A stretch of 64,000 nt of DNA from Methylobacterium thuringiense (GCF_022179645.1 NZ_BPRA01000017.1:1-64000), one strand, 5' to 3'. Positions 47,215-56,833 are shown, counted from the stretch's first letter. Program-made: numbers and translations. Notes: a model not told the origin generated them from the letters alone.

Positions 47215-47562
47215 ATGCTCCGTTCCGTCGCCAGCTTCCTCGGCCTGCCCTTCCTGAGCCGCGCGCTCGGGCTCCTGATCCTGGCCGGCGGCTTCGTGCA
47301 GGTCGTCTATGACGGCGCGCGCTCCATCGCCAACAACGCCCTGCGCGTCACCACGGTGAGCGACCTGCTCTTCGCCCTGTTCAAGGACAAGGCGAGCGCG
47401 CTGCAGGGCGCGGTCGAGGGCGTCGCCCCCTGGCTCTGGCAGGTCCTGGTCCTGCCGCTGACCCTGGCCCCCGCCGCCGCGATCGGCCTGCTGCTCGGCG
47501 CCACGCTGCTCTGGCTCGGCCAGCCGGGCCGCGAGCCGATCGGGTTCGTGATGCGGCCCTGA
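47215..47562 (+). CDS. Small membrane protein, DUF6460-like
   Basis: This 115-residue protein has two hydrophobic segments, LGLLILAGGFVQVVYDGARSI at about 20-40 and LVLPLTLAPAAAIGLLLGATLLWL at about 80-103. Its content resembles short alphaproteobacterial membrane proteins of the DUF6460 type. It is divergent from the hydroxypyruvate isomerase gene. No function is known. Confidence 0.6.
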   Translation: MLRSVASFLGLPFLSRALGLLILAGGFVQVVYDGARSIANNALRVTTVSDLLFALFKDKASALQGAVEGVAPWLWQVLVLPLTLAPAAAIGLLLGATLLWLGQPGREPIGFVMRP

Positions 47563-48139
47563 GGCGAGGCCGTGGTGTCGCCACGGCTCCGGTACGGTGT
47601 CTTTCCAGCTCGACCGAGCGCCGGCACTTGTCCGGAAAGCTTCCGATGGCCGCCGCCGAGGCGGTGCAATCCGTATCTCCGAGGCGGAGACGGCAGCGTT
47701 TCGGCCCCAAATAATGCCGGACCGGCGACGGCTTAGATCCGAGACAAGAATCTTACGGTCCTAAGCATTGATTCCGCCCCCCCGGCCCGTGCCTCACGAC
47801 GTCGCGATTGGCGCTCAGGCGCGGCCGAGTAACGGCGCTATAAAATCGCGCGCCGGGATATGACATCCGTACTTGCTTCAATCCTATTCCTCTGATTATG
47901 ATTCGCGAAGATTTCGAATTCGGAATCTAAGCTATATAGAAATGCGGCTCCAAGAAATAGTATCATTTGCGTACTTGATTTCGATCGACCCAGGCGCCGC
48001 CCCGGGCGAGCGTCGCAGAGGCCCCGTGCCTTGATAGACGATCTACCGATTCAATGGAAAATTTGAAAAGTCTATCTCACGGATTTTCCGAAAATCGAGC
48101 GTGCATCAGTGTATTCATGGGATTGATAGGAGATCTGCG
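47563..48139. other. Long intergenic leader of the SGNH-RTX gene
   Basis: This 577-base stretch has no supported gene. The last 270 bases are much more AT-rich than the neighbourhood, which is typical of a strong or foreign promoter region for the gene at 48140. I see no perfect repeat or known operator. Confidence 0.4.
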
Positions 48140-51133
48140 ATGGCCCTGTTGTTTCGCAATCCTTCGGACGTGTTCCTGCCTGTCGGCCAATCGACACAAG
48201 TCGGCCTCGCGGCAGGAACGTTCAGCAACGTCGGGGCAAATCTGAGCTACACCGCGACTCTCGGCGACGGCACGGCGCTGCCGTCCTGGATGACGCTCAA
48301 CAGGACGAACGGTGCGCTGTCCATCTCGGGCGCGTCGGCCGTCGGCAGCTACGACGTGCTCGTCACGGCGCAGGACGCGAACGGAGCCAGCGCACCGGCG
48401 GTGGAGACCATCGTCGTCACGGGGGCCCCGACCGTCCTGAACCCGTTGGCGGACAGGTCTTATTCGCTCGGCACGTCGTTCTCGTTCAGCGTTCCCGCCG
48501 ACACCTTCACCAGGGCGGCCGGCCGAACCGTCAGCTACGAGTACAACGCGCTCGGGGCCATCGACAGTCTCACCGCGGGCTTCGCCGGAAGCAATTACGC
48601 GCAGAGCTTCACGGCGCATCTGCGCGGTCTCTACGGCGACGGCGGCGGCGGCTACCAGGCCTTCACGAACAATCCGCCGACCGGGGCCGGCCGCATCGCA
48701 GCCGCGTCGGCCGGCGTGTCCTACCTCGCCGGGCCGACCGCCAGTCCGGGCCTGGAGCAGTACAGCATCAACGGACAGGGCATCAACGTCGCCGCCGCCT
48801 CTGCTTCGGACCGGTTCGTGTGGGATCCGAACGCGGCCTGGGACACCGCGACCCTCTATTACCTGCAGCAGCCCGGCGGCGGGAAGCTCACGCTCCAGGG
48901 CGCGGGCGCCGCCGCCCCGGTCACGGTCGACACGGCGGGGGCGCTCGGCCTGCGCAGCGTGGTGGTCCATTCGGATCGCGGGCAGAGCAACGACCAGATC
49001 ACCGTCCAGGGCATGACCGGCCGCGTCACCCTGTTCGGGGCCGACTTCCGGACAGACACGGACGGCGCGAGCTTCTCGAACGTCGCGATCCCCGGCACCA
49101 GCCTGACCAACTGGTCGAACCTGAACACGAGCTTCCGCCAGTCCTGGTTCGGTGCCCTCGCGCCCGAGGCCTATCTCCTCGATGCCGGCATGAACGATCG
49201 CGGCGTCCTGTTCGGCGCGTCCTACCAGACCCGGATCGCCGGGATCCTGAACAACTTCGCGGCGGCCTCGCCGAGGACCGACATCCTCCTCATCGGCCCG
49301 AACGACATCGGCAGCAGCGGACAGGTCTACCTCGACAATTACCGCGCGATCCTGGCCCAGGAGGCCGCGAACCGGGGCCTCCTCTACGTGGACGACAAGG
49401 CCGTCCTCGGCAGTTACGCGACGGCCTCGGCCGCCGGCCGCATGGCGGATCTGATCCACCCGAACGCCACCGGCAACGCCCTGCGGGCGGGGGCGTATCT
49501 GCGCGCGCTCGGGTTCGATCCGAACGGGCCGACGGCCGGCGCATCGCCGTTCCTGAGTTCCGGGGCGCCGGCCGGCCTGACCTATTCGGCAACGTTGGCC
49601 TCCGGTGTGGCTCTGCCGGCCTGGCTGAGCTTCAACCCGGCCTCGGCGACCTTCAGCGCGAGCGGCCAGGCCGTGGCCGGCAGCTATGCCGTGACGGTGC
49701 GGGCGGCGGCGGGCGGTCAGACCACCGCCGACACGTTCAACCTCACGGTCGGCGGCGCAGGACCCGGTCCGTCGACCGGAGTGGAGATCGTCGGCGACGA
49801 CACGGCCAACACGATCACCGGCGGCGCGGGCGACGACACCCTGCGCGGCAACGGCGGCAACGACACCGTCAACGGGGCGGGGGGCAACGACGCCATCACG
49901 GGCGACACCGGCGACGACGTGCTGATCGGGGGACCGGGAGCCGACACCGTCTCTGGCGGCTCCGGCGCGGACCGCTTCGTCTTCCAGAGCGTGGCCGATT
50001 TCGCGCCGGCGGCCACGCCGGACTTCATCGAGTTCATCGCGGGCGACGGCGATCTGATCGACCTGTCGGCGATCGACGCCAACACCCTGATCGCCGGCAA
50101 GCAGGGTTTCACGTTCATCGGGACCGGCGCCTTCACCGGCCAGGCGGGACAGCTGCGCTATCAGGCCGGCACACTCGGCGGCACGCAGCGCGTCGGCGCC
50201 GACCTCAACGGCGACGGTCAGGCCGACCTCCAGTTCGTGGTCGGGGCCCCGAGCCTCGCCGCCGGCAACTTCCTCTCCGGGAGCGGCGGCGGCGGAGACG
50301 TGACGCCGCCCGCCTTCCAGTCGGCGACGGTGAACGGCGCCAGCCTGATCCTGACCTATGGCGAGGCGTTGGACGCCGCCAACCGGCCCGCCCCCGCCGC
50401 CTTCGCCGTCCGGGCCGGCAGCAGCGCGGTCGGCGTCGTCGGCGTCGGCGTCGCGAACAACACGGTGACGCTGACCCTGGCGGCGGCCGTCGCGGCCGGC
50501 CAGGCGGTCACCGTCGCCTACACCGATCCGAGCACCGGCAACGATGCGCTGGCGATCCAGGATCTCGCCGGCAACGACGCCGCCACCTTCGCCGCCCGAA
50601 GCGTCACCAACACCACGTCGGGCTCCGCGCCGGGCCAGACCATCAACGGCAGCGAGGCGGCGGACACGATCGCGGGCGGCGCCGGCAACGACACGCTGCG
50701 CGGCAACGGCGGCGGCGACACCATCGACGGGGCCGCCGGCAACGACTACCTCTCGGGCGGCGCAGGCGACGACGTGCTCATCGGCGGCCCCGGCGCCGAC
50801 ACCGTCTATGGCGGGGCCGGCGCGGACCGCTTCGCGTTCCGGAGCGTGGCCGATTTCGGTGCGGGCGGCGCCCTCGACATCATCGAGTTCATCAGCGGCG
50901 ACGGCGACCGCATCGATTTCTCCGCCATCGATGCCAATTCCGGGATTGCCGGGATCCAGCGCTTCACCTTCATCGGCACCGACGCCTTCGGCGGCCAAGC
51001 CGGGCAGTTGCGCTATCAGCGCGGCACCCAGGCGAATACCTCCCTGGTGAGCGCCGACCTGAACGGCGACGCCCAAGCCGACTTCCAGCTCACGGTCGGC
51101 GCACCGACCCTCACCGCCGCCAGCTTCGCCTGA
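48140..51133 (+). CDS. SGNH-hydrolase/RTX calcium-binding secreted protein
   Basis: This 997-residue acidic protein has no Sec signal. From the N-terminus it has a cadherin-like Ig domain (about 30-95, LPSWMTLNRTNGALSISG), then an SGNH hydrolase with DSLTAG (nucleophile S143), GMND near residue 350 and DLIHPN (catalytic D/H). Next come a second short Ig-like segment, RTX nonapeptides (GGAGDD, NGGND; about 560-620), a SwmB-type domain (about 725-830) and a second RTX block (about 850-910) ending in a type I secretion-like C-terminus. AGGAG lies 8 bases before ATG 48140. It is likely exported by a type I system encoded elsewhere and hydrolyses an ester or carbohydrate acetyl group. Confidence 0.8.
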   Translation: MALLFRNPSDVFLPVGQSTQVGLAAGTFSNVGANLSYTATLGDGTALPSWMTLNRTNGALSISGASAVGSYDVLVTAQDANGASAPAVETIVVTGAPTVLNPLADRSYSLGTSFSFSVPADTFTRAAGRTVSYEYNALGAIDSLTAGFAGSNYAQSFTAHLRGLYGDGGGGYQAFTNNPPTGAGRIAAASAGVSYLAGPTASPGLEQYSINGQGINVAAASASDRFVWDPNAAWDTATLYYLQQPGGGKLTLQGAGAAAPVTVDTAGALGLRSVVVHSDRGQSNDQITVQGMTGRVTLFGADFRTDTDGASFSNVAIPGTSLTNWSNLNTSFRQSWFGALAPEAYLLDAGMNDRGVLFGASYQTRIAGILNNFAAASPRTDILLIGPNDIGSSGQVYLDNYRAILAQEAANRGLLYVDDKAVLGSYATASAAGRMADLIHPNATGNALRAGAYLRALGFDPNGPTAGASPFLSSGAPAGLTYSATLASGVALPAWLSFNPASATFSASGQAVAGSYAVTVRAAAGGQTTADTFNLTVGGAGPGPSTGVEIVGDDTANTITGGAGDDTLRGNGGNDTVNGAGGNDAITGDTGDDVLIGGPGADTVSGGSGADRFVFQSVADFAPAATPDFIEFIAGDGDLIDLSAIDANTLIAGKQGFTFIGTGAFTGQAGQLRYQAGTLGGTQRVGADLNGDGQADLQFVVGAPSLAAGNFLSGSGGGGDVTPPAFQSATVNGASLILTYGEALDAANRPAPAAFAVRAGSSAVGVVGVGVANNTVTLTLAAAVAAGQAVTVAYTDPSTGNDALAIQDLAGNDAATFAARSVTNTTSGSAPGQTINGSEAADTIAGGAGNDTLRGNGGGDTIDGAAGNDYLSGGAGDDVLIGGPGADTVYGGAGADRFAFRSVADFGAGGALDIIEFISGDGDRIDFSAIDANSGIAGIQRFTFIGTDAFGGQAGQLRYQRGTQANTSLVSADLNGDAQADFQLTVGAPTLTAASFA

Positions 51134-51426
51134 GCCATGCCGGCCGGCCCATCTCTCGGCGCCTTCGGCAGACCGTCCGCTTTCAGGCAGGAACAAGACA
51201 ACGCCGATCTTCGGGTACGCGACGAAGTGCCCTGAGACGGAAAGTCTTCGGCCTCGCAGACGGACGAAACGCGAGAGTTTCGTCGATACGGATATGCTGT
51301 CTCGACGAAACTCTAGGGCCGTACCCGACCTGATTGCATCGGGTCGGGTACGGCTCTAAGCCTTTGTTGTGACGCGCTTTCTTTCGACCAACCGGCAACC
51401 TCTTGGTCGGAAAGCGCTCTAAGGCC
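51134..51426. other. Convergent gap rich in hairpins
   Basis: This 293-base region between the RTX gene and the opposing chemoreceptor has several inverted repeats. A 13-bp perfect pair lies at 51274-51286 and 51302-51314. A 16-bp arm pair (one mismatch) starts at 51315 around TGATTGCATC. A near-palindrome sits at the far end (GCGCTTTC...GGAAAGCGC). The second also belongs to the dispersed repeat listed separately. They probably serve as bidirectional terminators. Confidence 0.55.
51312..51347 (+). repeat. Dispersed palindromic repeat, copy 1
   Basis: This 36-base element starts TCTAGGGCCGTACCCGACC and continues TTGCATCGGGTCGG. It matches, with about six or seven differences, the reverse complement of 56798-56833. 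Both copies lie at gene ends and fold into hairpins, as REP-like intergenic elements do. Confidence 0.6.
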
Positions 51427-52905
51427 TCATCCCACGGCGCGGGAAGCCTCGCGCACCTGACGGGTCGCCTGATCGACCTGCTCGCTCGCCAGAGCGATGG
51501 CGTCCATGCCGGCCGCGATCGCGCTGACCCCATGCGACGCGGCCTGCATGCTTCCCGACATCTCCCGCGTGACGGCAGATTGCTCTTCCACGGCGGCCGC
51601 GATCGAACCGGACACATCGTTGAGTGTGCGAATGGTCGACTGGATCGTGCCGATGGCATCCACGGCTTCCCGTGTCGCGGATTGGGTCGCCGCGATCTGG
51701 CCTCGGATCCGGTCCGTCGCCTTGGCCGTCTGCTCCGCCAGCGCCTTGACCTCGGCAGCCACGACGGCGAAGCCCTTGCCTGCCGCGCCGGCCCGCGCCG
51801 CCTCGATCGTGGCGTTGAGCGCGAGAAGGTTCGTCTGGGCGGCAATTCCCTGGATGAGCGCCACGACGTCGCCGATCTGGGCCGCCTGTCCGCTCAAGCC
51901 TTCCACGATCGCACCGGTGCGCTGCGTTTGCTCGACGGCTTCCCCGGCGATCTTCGCGGCATAGCTCACCTGCTGGCTGATTTCGCTCACCGACGCCGAG
52001 AGCTCCTCGGCACCCGATGCCACGCATTGGATCTCGCTCGAGACGCGCCCGACAGTGCCGGCGGCCTCCGTGGTCTGCCGGGTCACGTCGCCGACCGCGA
52101 CGCCGATGGCGTCGAGGTCGAGACCGATCGCTTTCTGCGCGTCCGCGCGGCGATGCCGGTCCCGTACCTGCTCCGTGATGTCGGTTGCGAATTTCACGAC
52201 CTTGATCGGCTTGCCGTCCGCGTCTGAAACGGGATTGTAGGTCGCCTGTATCCAGATCTCGCGGCCGCCCTTCCCGATGCGCCGGTACTCGGCCGACTGG
52301 AACTCGCCCCGAGCCAGGGCGACCCAGAACGCCTGATAGGCGGCGCTGCGGCGCTCGTCGTCGTTCACGAACATGCTGTGGTGGCGGCCTGCGATCTCCT
52401 CGAGCCGATAGCCGAGCGTGTCGAGGAAATTCCTGTTGGCCGTCAGGATCGTGCCGTCGAGGGCAAAGGCGATGACGGCCTGCGATCGGTCCAGGGCGGC
52501 GATCTGCCCGTCCAGGTCGAGGCTGCGCACCTTCCGTGTCGTGATGTCCGAAGCGAACTTGATGACCTTGACCGGCTTGCCTGCCCGATCGAGCACCGGG
52601 TTGTATGAAGCCTGAATCCAGATCTCCCGCCCACCTTTGGCGATGCGCTTGTACTCGGCCGACTGAAACTCGCCGCGGCGCAGGGTTTCCCAGAATGCCT
52701 TGTAAGCCGCGCTCTCGCTGTAGCCCGGCTCGACGAACAGACTATGATGACGTCCCCGGATCTCGTCGAGGGTGTAGCCGACGGCCGCGAGGAAGTTTGC
52801 ATTTGCAGTCAGGATCGTGCCGTCGAGCTTGAACTCGACTATCGCCTGGGAACGATCCAGGACCGCAAGCTTTGCGTCTGCTTCAGGGGCGCGAAAATTC
52901 AACAT
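51427..52905 (-). CDS. Soluble methyl-accepting chemotaxis protein with two PAS domains
   Basis: This 492-residue chemoreceptor has no membrane segment. Two PAS domains (about 10-125 and 130-245) each carry [19 protein letters not shown] and are clearly duplicates. They are followed by a methyl-accepting signalling domain whose hairpin tip reads [37 protein letters not shown]. It should sense an intracellular cue (oxygen, redox or a small molecule via the PAS folds) and signal to CheA-CheW. No che genes are adjacent. Confidence 0.9.
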   Translation of the reverse strand: MLNFRAPEADAKLAVLDRSQAIVEFKLDGTILTANANFLAAVGYTLDEIRGRHHSLFVEPGYSESAAYKAFWETLRRGEFQSAEYKRIAKGGREIWIQASYNPVLDRAGKPVKVIKFASDITTRKVRSLDLDGQIAALDRSQAVIAFALDGTILTANRNFLDTLGYRLEEIAGRHHSMFVNDDERRSAAYQAFWVALARGEFQSAEYRRIGKGGREIWIQATYNPVSDADGKPIKVVKFATDITEQVRDRHRRADAQKAIGLDLDAIGVAVGDVTRQTTEAAGTVGRVSSEIQCVASGAEELSASVSEISQQVSYAAKIAGEAVEQTQRTGAIVEGLSGQAAQIGDVVALIQGIAAQTNLLALNATIEAARAGAAGKGFAVVAAEVKALAEQTAKATDRIRGQIAATQSATREAVDAIGTIQSTIRTLNDVSGSIAAAVEEQSAVTREMSGSMQAASHGVSAIAAGMDAIALASEQVDQATRQVREASRAVG

Positions 52906-53199
52906 CTCAAATCCTTGCCACGGCGAATCCGCGCACGTCCTAGACGCATGGCTGATCCGCTTAATGATTAGAAATATACAAAAATCAATAATAATTAGCT
53001 AAATTGCAGATATTTTTCGGATGCTACATTTGTATTTCTCATATGGCTTCAAATAAAACTACATCTATATTTGAAAAAAATTACATCTAAATTAGAGAAC
53101 AGATATATAACATGTAAATAAAATACATTAAAGAAGCTCCATAAACATTCAGGTTGATGTGTTATACAATAGCATTGGCTTAGCCTTCTTCACTCGCAT
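52906..53199. other. AT-rich intergenic region
   Basis: This 294-base gap between two minus-strand genes is very AT-rich (long runs of A and T). No gene or known motif is seen. It should hold the promoter of the chemoreceptor gene. Confidence 0.4.
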
Positions 53200-54252
53200 T
53201 CACCCTTCGATCGAAGCGGCAAAAGCCTCGACAAGTGCCGGCTCGAGTTTGCCTGTCATGCCGCGCAGAATCTGCAACGCTTCCGTCTGGGACATCGGCG
53301 GCCGATAAGGGCGCCGCTCTGTCAGTGCCGCGTAAATATCGCAGATCGTCAAAAGGCGAACCGTATCGCCGATCTGGCCGCCTTGCAGACCATCCGGATA
53401 TCCAGATCCGTCAAGCATTTCGTGATGATGTCGCGTGGCCGCGAGGATGATCGGATCGACGGAACCAGCCGCGGCCAGGATTTCGTACCCAAGTGCAGCA
53501 TGAGTCCGCATCGTCGCCATCTCGCTCGAATCGAGCTTTCCGGGCTTGTTCAGAACGGAAAGAGGGATCAGCGCCTTACCGACATCGTGCACCAGCCCGG
53601 CACGGATCAATGTCGTCCGCTCCGAGGACGGCAGGCCGAGGTAGATGGCGAAGTGAGCTACATAGCTCGCAACGAGCAGGCAGTGTCGCAAAGTCGTGTC
53701 GTCGTGCGCCTGTATAAGAGTAATCCACCGGTCCAGGCCGCCTTCCCGTATAGCAACAAGAAGCGGCCCAATGGCTTCGTTGACGGTCTCCATGTCCAGC
53801 GATCCCGACCGGGCTGTGTCGAACATCTCGCTGAAGGTCGAGCCGACCAGTTCGAAATTGTGCTCGACAAGCAAATCGGTTGTGGTCTTTGCAGGAGCGA
53901 TCAAGCGGAACAGGGCTGCGACGACCGTTCGCGGCTCCATGGCAAGCGCCGAAAAGCAGGCCGTGATGCCGAGGTTTCCGGCCTCCCGCAGCACGGCGTC
54001 CGTTCCCGTTCTTGTGAGGTAGATCAGCGGCATCCGACGATCGCGGCACCTGACGGTCAGCCTCTGCAAGCAGCGCCTCGAATTTGGACGCTCCAAGGCG
54101 ACATCTGCGATGACGCCGACGACGGGCTCAAGGTTCAGCCATTGCTCCTCGACGTCAGCGACGCGACAGCCGGCCATCATGCGAACAGCTTCACACAGAT
54201 CGTGACCCCGATCGATGTTATCGGTGAGTACGACGACAGTCGAGCTTGGCAT
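53200..54252 (-). CDS. HD-GYP domain protein with degenerate receiver
   Basis: This 350-residue protein is a likely cyclic-di-GMP phosphodiesterase. The N-terminal 120 residues have receiver-like topology but lack the usual acidic pair and lysine (VVVLTDNIDRGH; ADVALERP; SALAMEP), so phosphorylation is doubtful. The C-terminal HD-GYP domain is complete: HDVGKALIP, HHHEMLDGSGYPDGLQGG and DIYAALTERRPYRP. No adjacent kinase. Together with the GGDEF and PilZ genes it is one of three c-di-GMP-linked proteins in the window. Confidence 0.85.
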   Translation of the reverse strand: MPSSTVVVLTDNIDRGHDLCEAVRMMAGCRVADVEEQWLNLEPVVGVIADVALERPNSRRCLQRLTVRCRDRRMPLIYLTRTGTDAVLREAGNLGITACFSALAMEPRTVVAALFRLIAPAKTTTDLLVEHNFELVGSTFSEMFDTARSGSLDMETVNEAIGPLLVAIREGGLDRWITLIQAHDDTTLRHCLLVASYVAHFAIYLGLPSSERTTLIRAGLVHDVGKALIPLSVLNKPGKLDSSEMATMRTHAALGYEILAAAGSVDPIILAATRHHHEMLDGSGYPDGLQGGQIGDTVRLLTICDIYAALTERRPYRPPMSQTEALQILRGMTGKLEPALVEAFAASIEG

Positions 54253-55079
54253 CGATCCAACCTGCTTTGGGCCATCAAGGAATGATCTACGAAACGCAGA
54301 GCCACGGCATCAACCCGATTTCGACGTCCAGATTCTGGCGTTTATCTTGCATAGAATAATAAATCAAATTAATCCACGATCGGTCATCAAGTAATATTAT
54401 TGTTTCTCTTTATTTATCCAATCCGACATTCTAGAAATCTTTGTCTGGTCGTTCCAAAAACCAATTACCGGCGATCCAAAGATCATGGCACATTCGTCCA
54501 GGATAGTAAGTCACGAAACATTGTCCGCGACACTCTACCGCTACGATTACAAATGAAAATGCAAATCCTTAAGCCATGGAAACTCTGCCGCGCTCGACCA
54601 TAACAGATGCTTGGCTTGAACTTTCATCCTGCTCGATGGACGGCATGCATGGAATACGATGCCAGACTCGCCTTCTGGCCGAGCGGAATTACATGATGGC
54701 ATGAGATTGCAATTGGACATCTTAGCCATATCACGCAGCAGAAACTCGGCGATCGCTTGCCGCCACCGCGACCTGATCGGCGTCGTGCAAAACCGACAGG
54801 TCCCACAGACCGCAAATTATTTCGAAGCAAAAGCATGACGTTGCAAATCTATCACACTCCACCTCAGGTCGTATTTTTATGGATTACCAAGGTTTCTATA
54901 GTCTTAACAGACGCCATGCGCAAAAATGATATAAAAATACAGTATATTTATAGTCTCGCTATCGGCTTCTATATTGCGCTAAACCTCCTTCGGGACTTGC
55001 GGCGCGGCATCCGGTCCGTCAGTGTTCAGGGAACAAGACCGTCTGCGGTTGAAAGGCGTGAGTTATTCACGGGCAACGT
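54253..55079. other. AT-rich accessory spacer without supported gene
   Basis: This 827-base stretch has low GC compared with the genome background. A plus-strand frame from about 54757 to 55083 could encode 108 residues but lacks a clear ribosome-binding site and family features, so it is not called. No integrase, IS or repeat was seen. Confidence 0.45.
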
Positions 55080-56090
55080 GTGAATCTGATGATAGGCCAG
55101 GATCGACACGATGAAAACTCGTGGCGGCCACAACCTCGATTTTCTGCAAGTATTATTTCGGCGCGCCAGCTCCGTAATTTCAATGGTGCCGGAGGCATCG
55201 CAGTTAATTTTGATGTTATGAAGGCAATGAAACCTGACATCAATATATCAGGCAGTCAAAGCGAACTGCTTAGTTTCTGGGAGACGCGTTCGGCCAGTGG
55301 CTTCATCACGCAACCCAAATTCTCCGCCAATCTTTTAACCGTCCGCTTCATTACGAGTGGCCACATTATTTATTCGCACCGGGGCGGGGACGTCCTGGGA
55401 TCCAGAACACATGCTACATTGGCCGGCTTCGAAGGTATAAAGGACGTTTGCGCATCCAGGGCACTCAGTTCGATCAGCGGAACGATCGCGGTTAAAACCC
55501 TTATAGCCGCAAACAAGGCGCTGACGGGCAACGACCACGCAGGTTTACCGTCGCTTTCACCGGTCGCCGAAATGACCACACCGGGCATGATGGCGCTGTT
55601 TTGCACCGTCAAGTTGGTTAAGAGCCAAATCAACGATTCGATGCAGCAACCAGACTTAATATTGCCGATGATACAAGAGATAATGAGTTATCAATTATTA
55701 TCAGCTTGGCCAAGACTTGAAAATAAGCCGCTAAATGAATCGACACCGGCGTCGTCCTGTCGGCTCAACTTAGCAGTCGATTATATTCACGCCAATCTAT
55801 CAAGTGAATTAACTTTAGCCGATATTGCCTCCATAGCTGGTATCAGCGTTAGATCACTGCAGGATAAATTTAGAAAAGAAATCGGCCGGACACCGATTCA
55901 GTTCATTATCGACCAGCGTCTCGAACGCGCTCATCACGATCTGCTTTCAGCTGCCAAAGCAACATGGTCTATCTCGGATATTGCTCGACACTGGGGCTTC
56001 GTCCACATGAGTGACTTTGGGCAGCGTTATCGCAGATTATTTGGCTGTTCCCCGTCCGACACACGCCGTGAGGCGCCATTCACCCGCTGA
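55080..56090 (+). CDS. AraC-family transcriptional regulator
   Basis: This 336-residue regulator has a C-terminal AraC/XylS DNA-binding domain (about 230-330) whose two helix-turn-helix units read LADIASIAGISVRSLQDKF and ISDIARHWGFVHMSDFGQRYRRLFGCSPS. The N-terminal part looks like an AraC_binding_2 sensor without motifs I can name. Base use is much more AT-rich than in most neighbours, pointing to acquisition from elsewhere. It starts with GTG 55080; ATG 55089 is an alternative. Target genes are not evident. Confidence 0.85.
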   Translation: MNLMIGQDRHDENSWRPQPRFSASIISARQLRNFNGAGGIAVNFDVMKAMKPDINISGSQSELLSFWETRSASGFITQPKFSANLLTVRFITSGHIIYSHRGGDVLGSRTHATLAGFEGIKDVCASRALSSISGTIAVKTLIAANKALTGNDHAGLPSLSPVAEMTTPGMMALFCTVKLVKSQINDSMQQPDLILPMIQEIMSYQLLSAWPRLENKPLNESTPASSCRLNLAVDYIHANLSSELTLADIASIAGISVRSLQDKFRKEIGRTPIQFIIDQRLERAHHDLLSAAKATWSISDIARHWGFVHMSDFGQRYRRLFGCSPSDTRREAPFTR

Positions 56091-56140
56091 GAGGAGCGTC
56101 CTTTCGGATCGATGGTGGAAAACAATGAAGCAGAAGCAGA

Positions 56141-56380
56141 ATGCCACGGTACTTTTTTGACACCAATGATGGGCTCGATTTCCGGGATCATATCGGCTGT
56201 GAGTTCAGAGATCAGGCGGCCTTGAGGCGAGGCGCCCTAAAAGCGATCACCGGTCTGCTGGCAGCAGGAAGCGAAAAATGTGATAGCTATTCCGTTGTCT
56301 TGCAAGTCCGGGATGAGCAAGACGAAACTATCTTCGTAATTCGATCGGTCTGCCAAATAGATATTCAAGATAAATTCTGA
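56141..56380 (+). CDS. DUF6894 family protein
   Basis: This 79-residue protein begins MPRYFFDTNDGLDFRD, the characteristic start of the DUF6894 family found in many copies in Methylobacterium and rhizobia, and carries GCEFRDQAALRRGALKAITGL. Function is unknown. It follows the AraC regulator by 50 bases and could be cotranscribed. Confidence 0.8.
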   Translation: MPRYFFDTNDGLDFRDHIGCEFRDQAALRRGALKAITGLLAAGSEKCDSYSVVLQVRDEQDETIFVIRSVCQIDIQDKF

Positions 56381-56828
56381 GAATTTGAATCCAGCAGTTA
56401 TACGACATGGATATCTCGGCTCATGGCACGTCGTCATTCGCGTGGTAGTGTTTTTGTTCGAGACCACTTCGTGAAAAATTGGCAGGTATGTATTTATCGG
56501 ACAGAAATGGACTGCTGTCTTTTAACAGCTCTTTGATGCTGAGATATCGACTTTACAGAGTATGTGCGGCTGTGTCTTTGACGCTTGCGCAGAAATCAGG
56601 ACTTTTACACGGCGGATCCCAATTTCGGTTCCGACGCGACTCGACAGACGCCCGGCGCCAGGCTGGTTTACCTGCCGCCCTGGAGCAGGCTGCAAAAAAA
56701 TGGCAACGGTTTTTCGCGCGAAGCCTGCTTTCGACTTTTGAATCGATCACGCTGCGTTTTGATTGACCCGCTCAAAACGCAGCGTGATCTAGAGACGCCG
56801 GCCCGATGCAACGGGGTCAGGTACGGCT
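56381..56828. other. Intergenic region with a long palindrome and repeat
   Basis: This 448-base gap has no supported gene; the frames through it lack a ribosome-binding site and family features. Its right end contains a perfect 18-bp inverted repeat and copy 2 of the dispersed repeat, both listed separately. Confidence 0.45.
56745..56789. repeat. Perfect 18-bp inverted repeat
   Basis: The arms GATCACGCTGCGTTTTGA (56745-56762) and TCAAAACGCAGCGTGATC (56772-56789) are exact complements around a 9-base loop. It lies 40 bases past the PRC-barrel stop on its downstream side, so it may act as that gene's terminator, or it may belong to the same dispersed element family. Confidence 0.6.
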
Positions 56829-56833
56829 CTAGA
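56798..56833 (-). repeat. Dispersed palindromic repeat, copy 2
   Basis: Read on the minus strand, this begins TCTAGAGCCGTACCTGACC and continues TTGCATCGGGCCGG, matching copy 1 at 51312-51347 with about six or seven differences. It covers the stop codon (TAG, 56831-56829) of the PRC-barrel gene. Confidence 0.6.

Noticed and set aside
48077-51196. 1039-residue minus-strand frame antisense to the SGNH-RTX gene
   Set aside because: Mirror of repetitive RTX coding DNA; no domains, and the plus strand has a ribosome-binding site and recognisable domains.
54757-55083. 108-residue plus-strand frame in the AT-rich gap
   Set aside because: No ribosome-binding site, no family features, and it overlaps the AraC start.
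56479-56766. 95-residue plus-strand frame before the PRC-barrel gene
   Set aside because: It runs into the perfect inverted repeat and lacks a ribosome-binding site; opposite frames are equally open.
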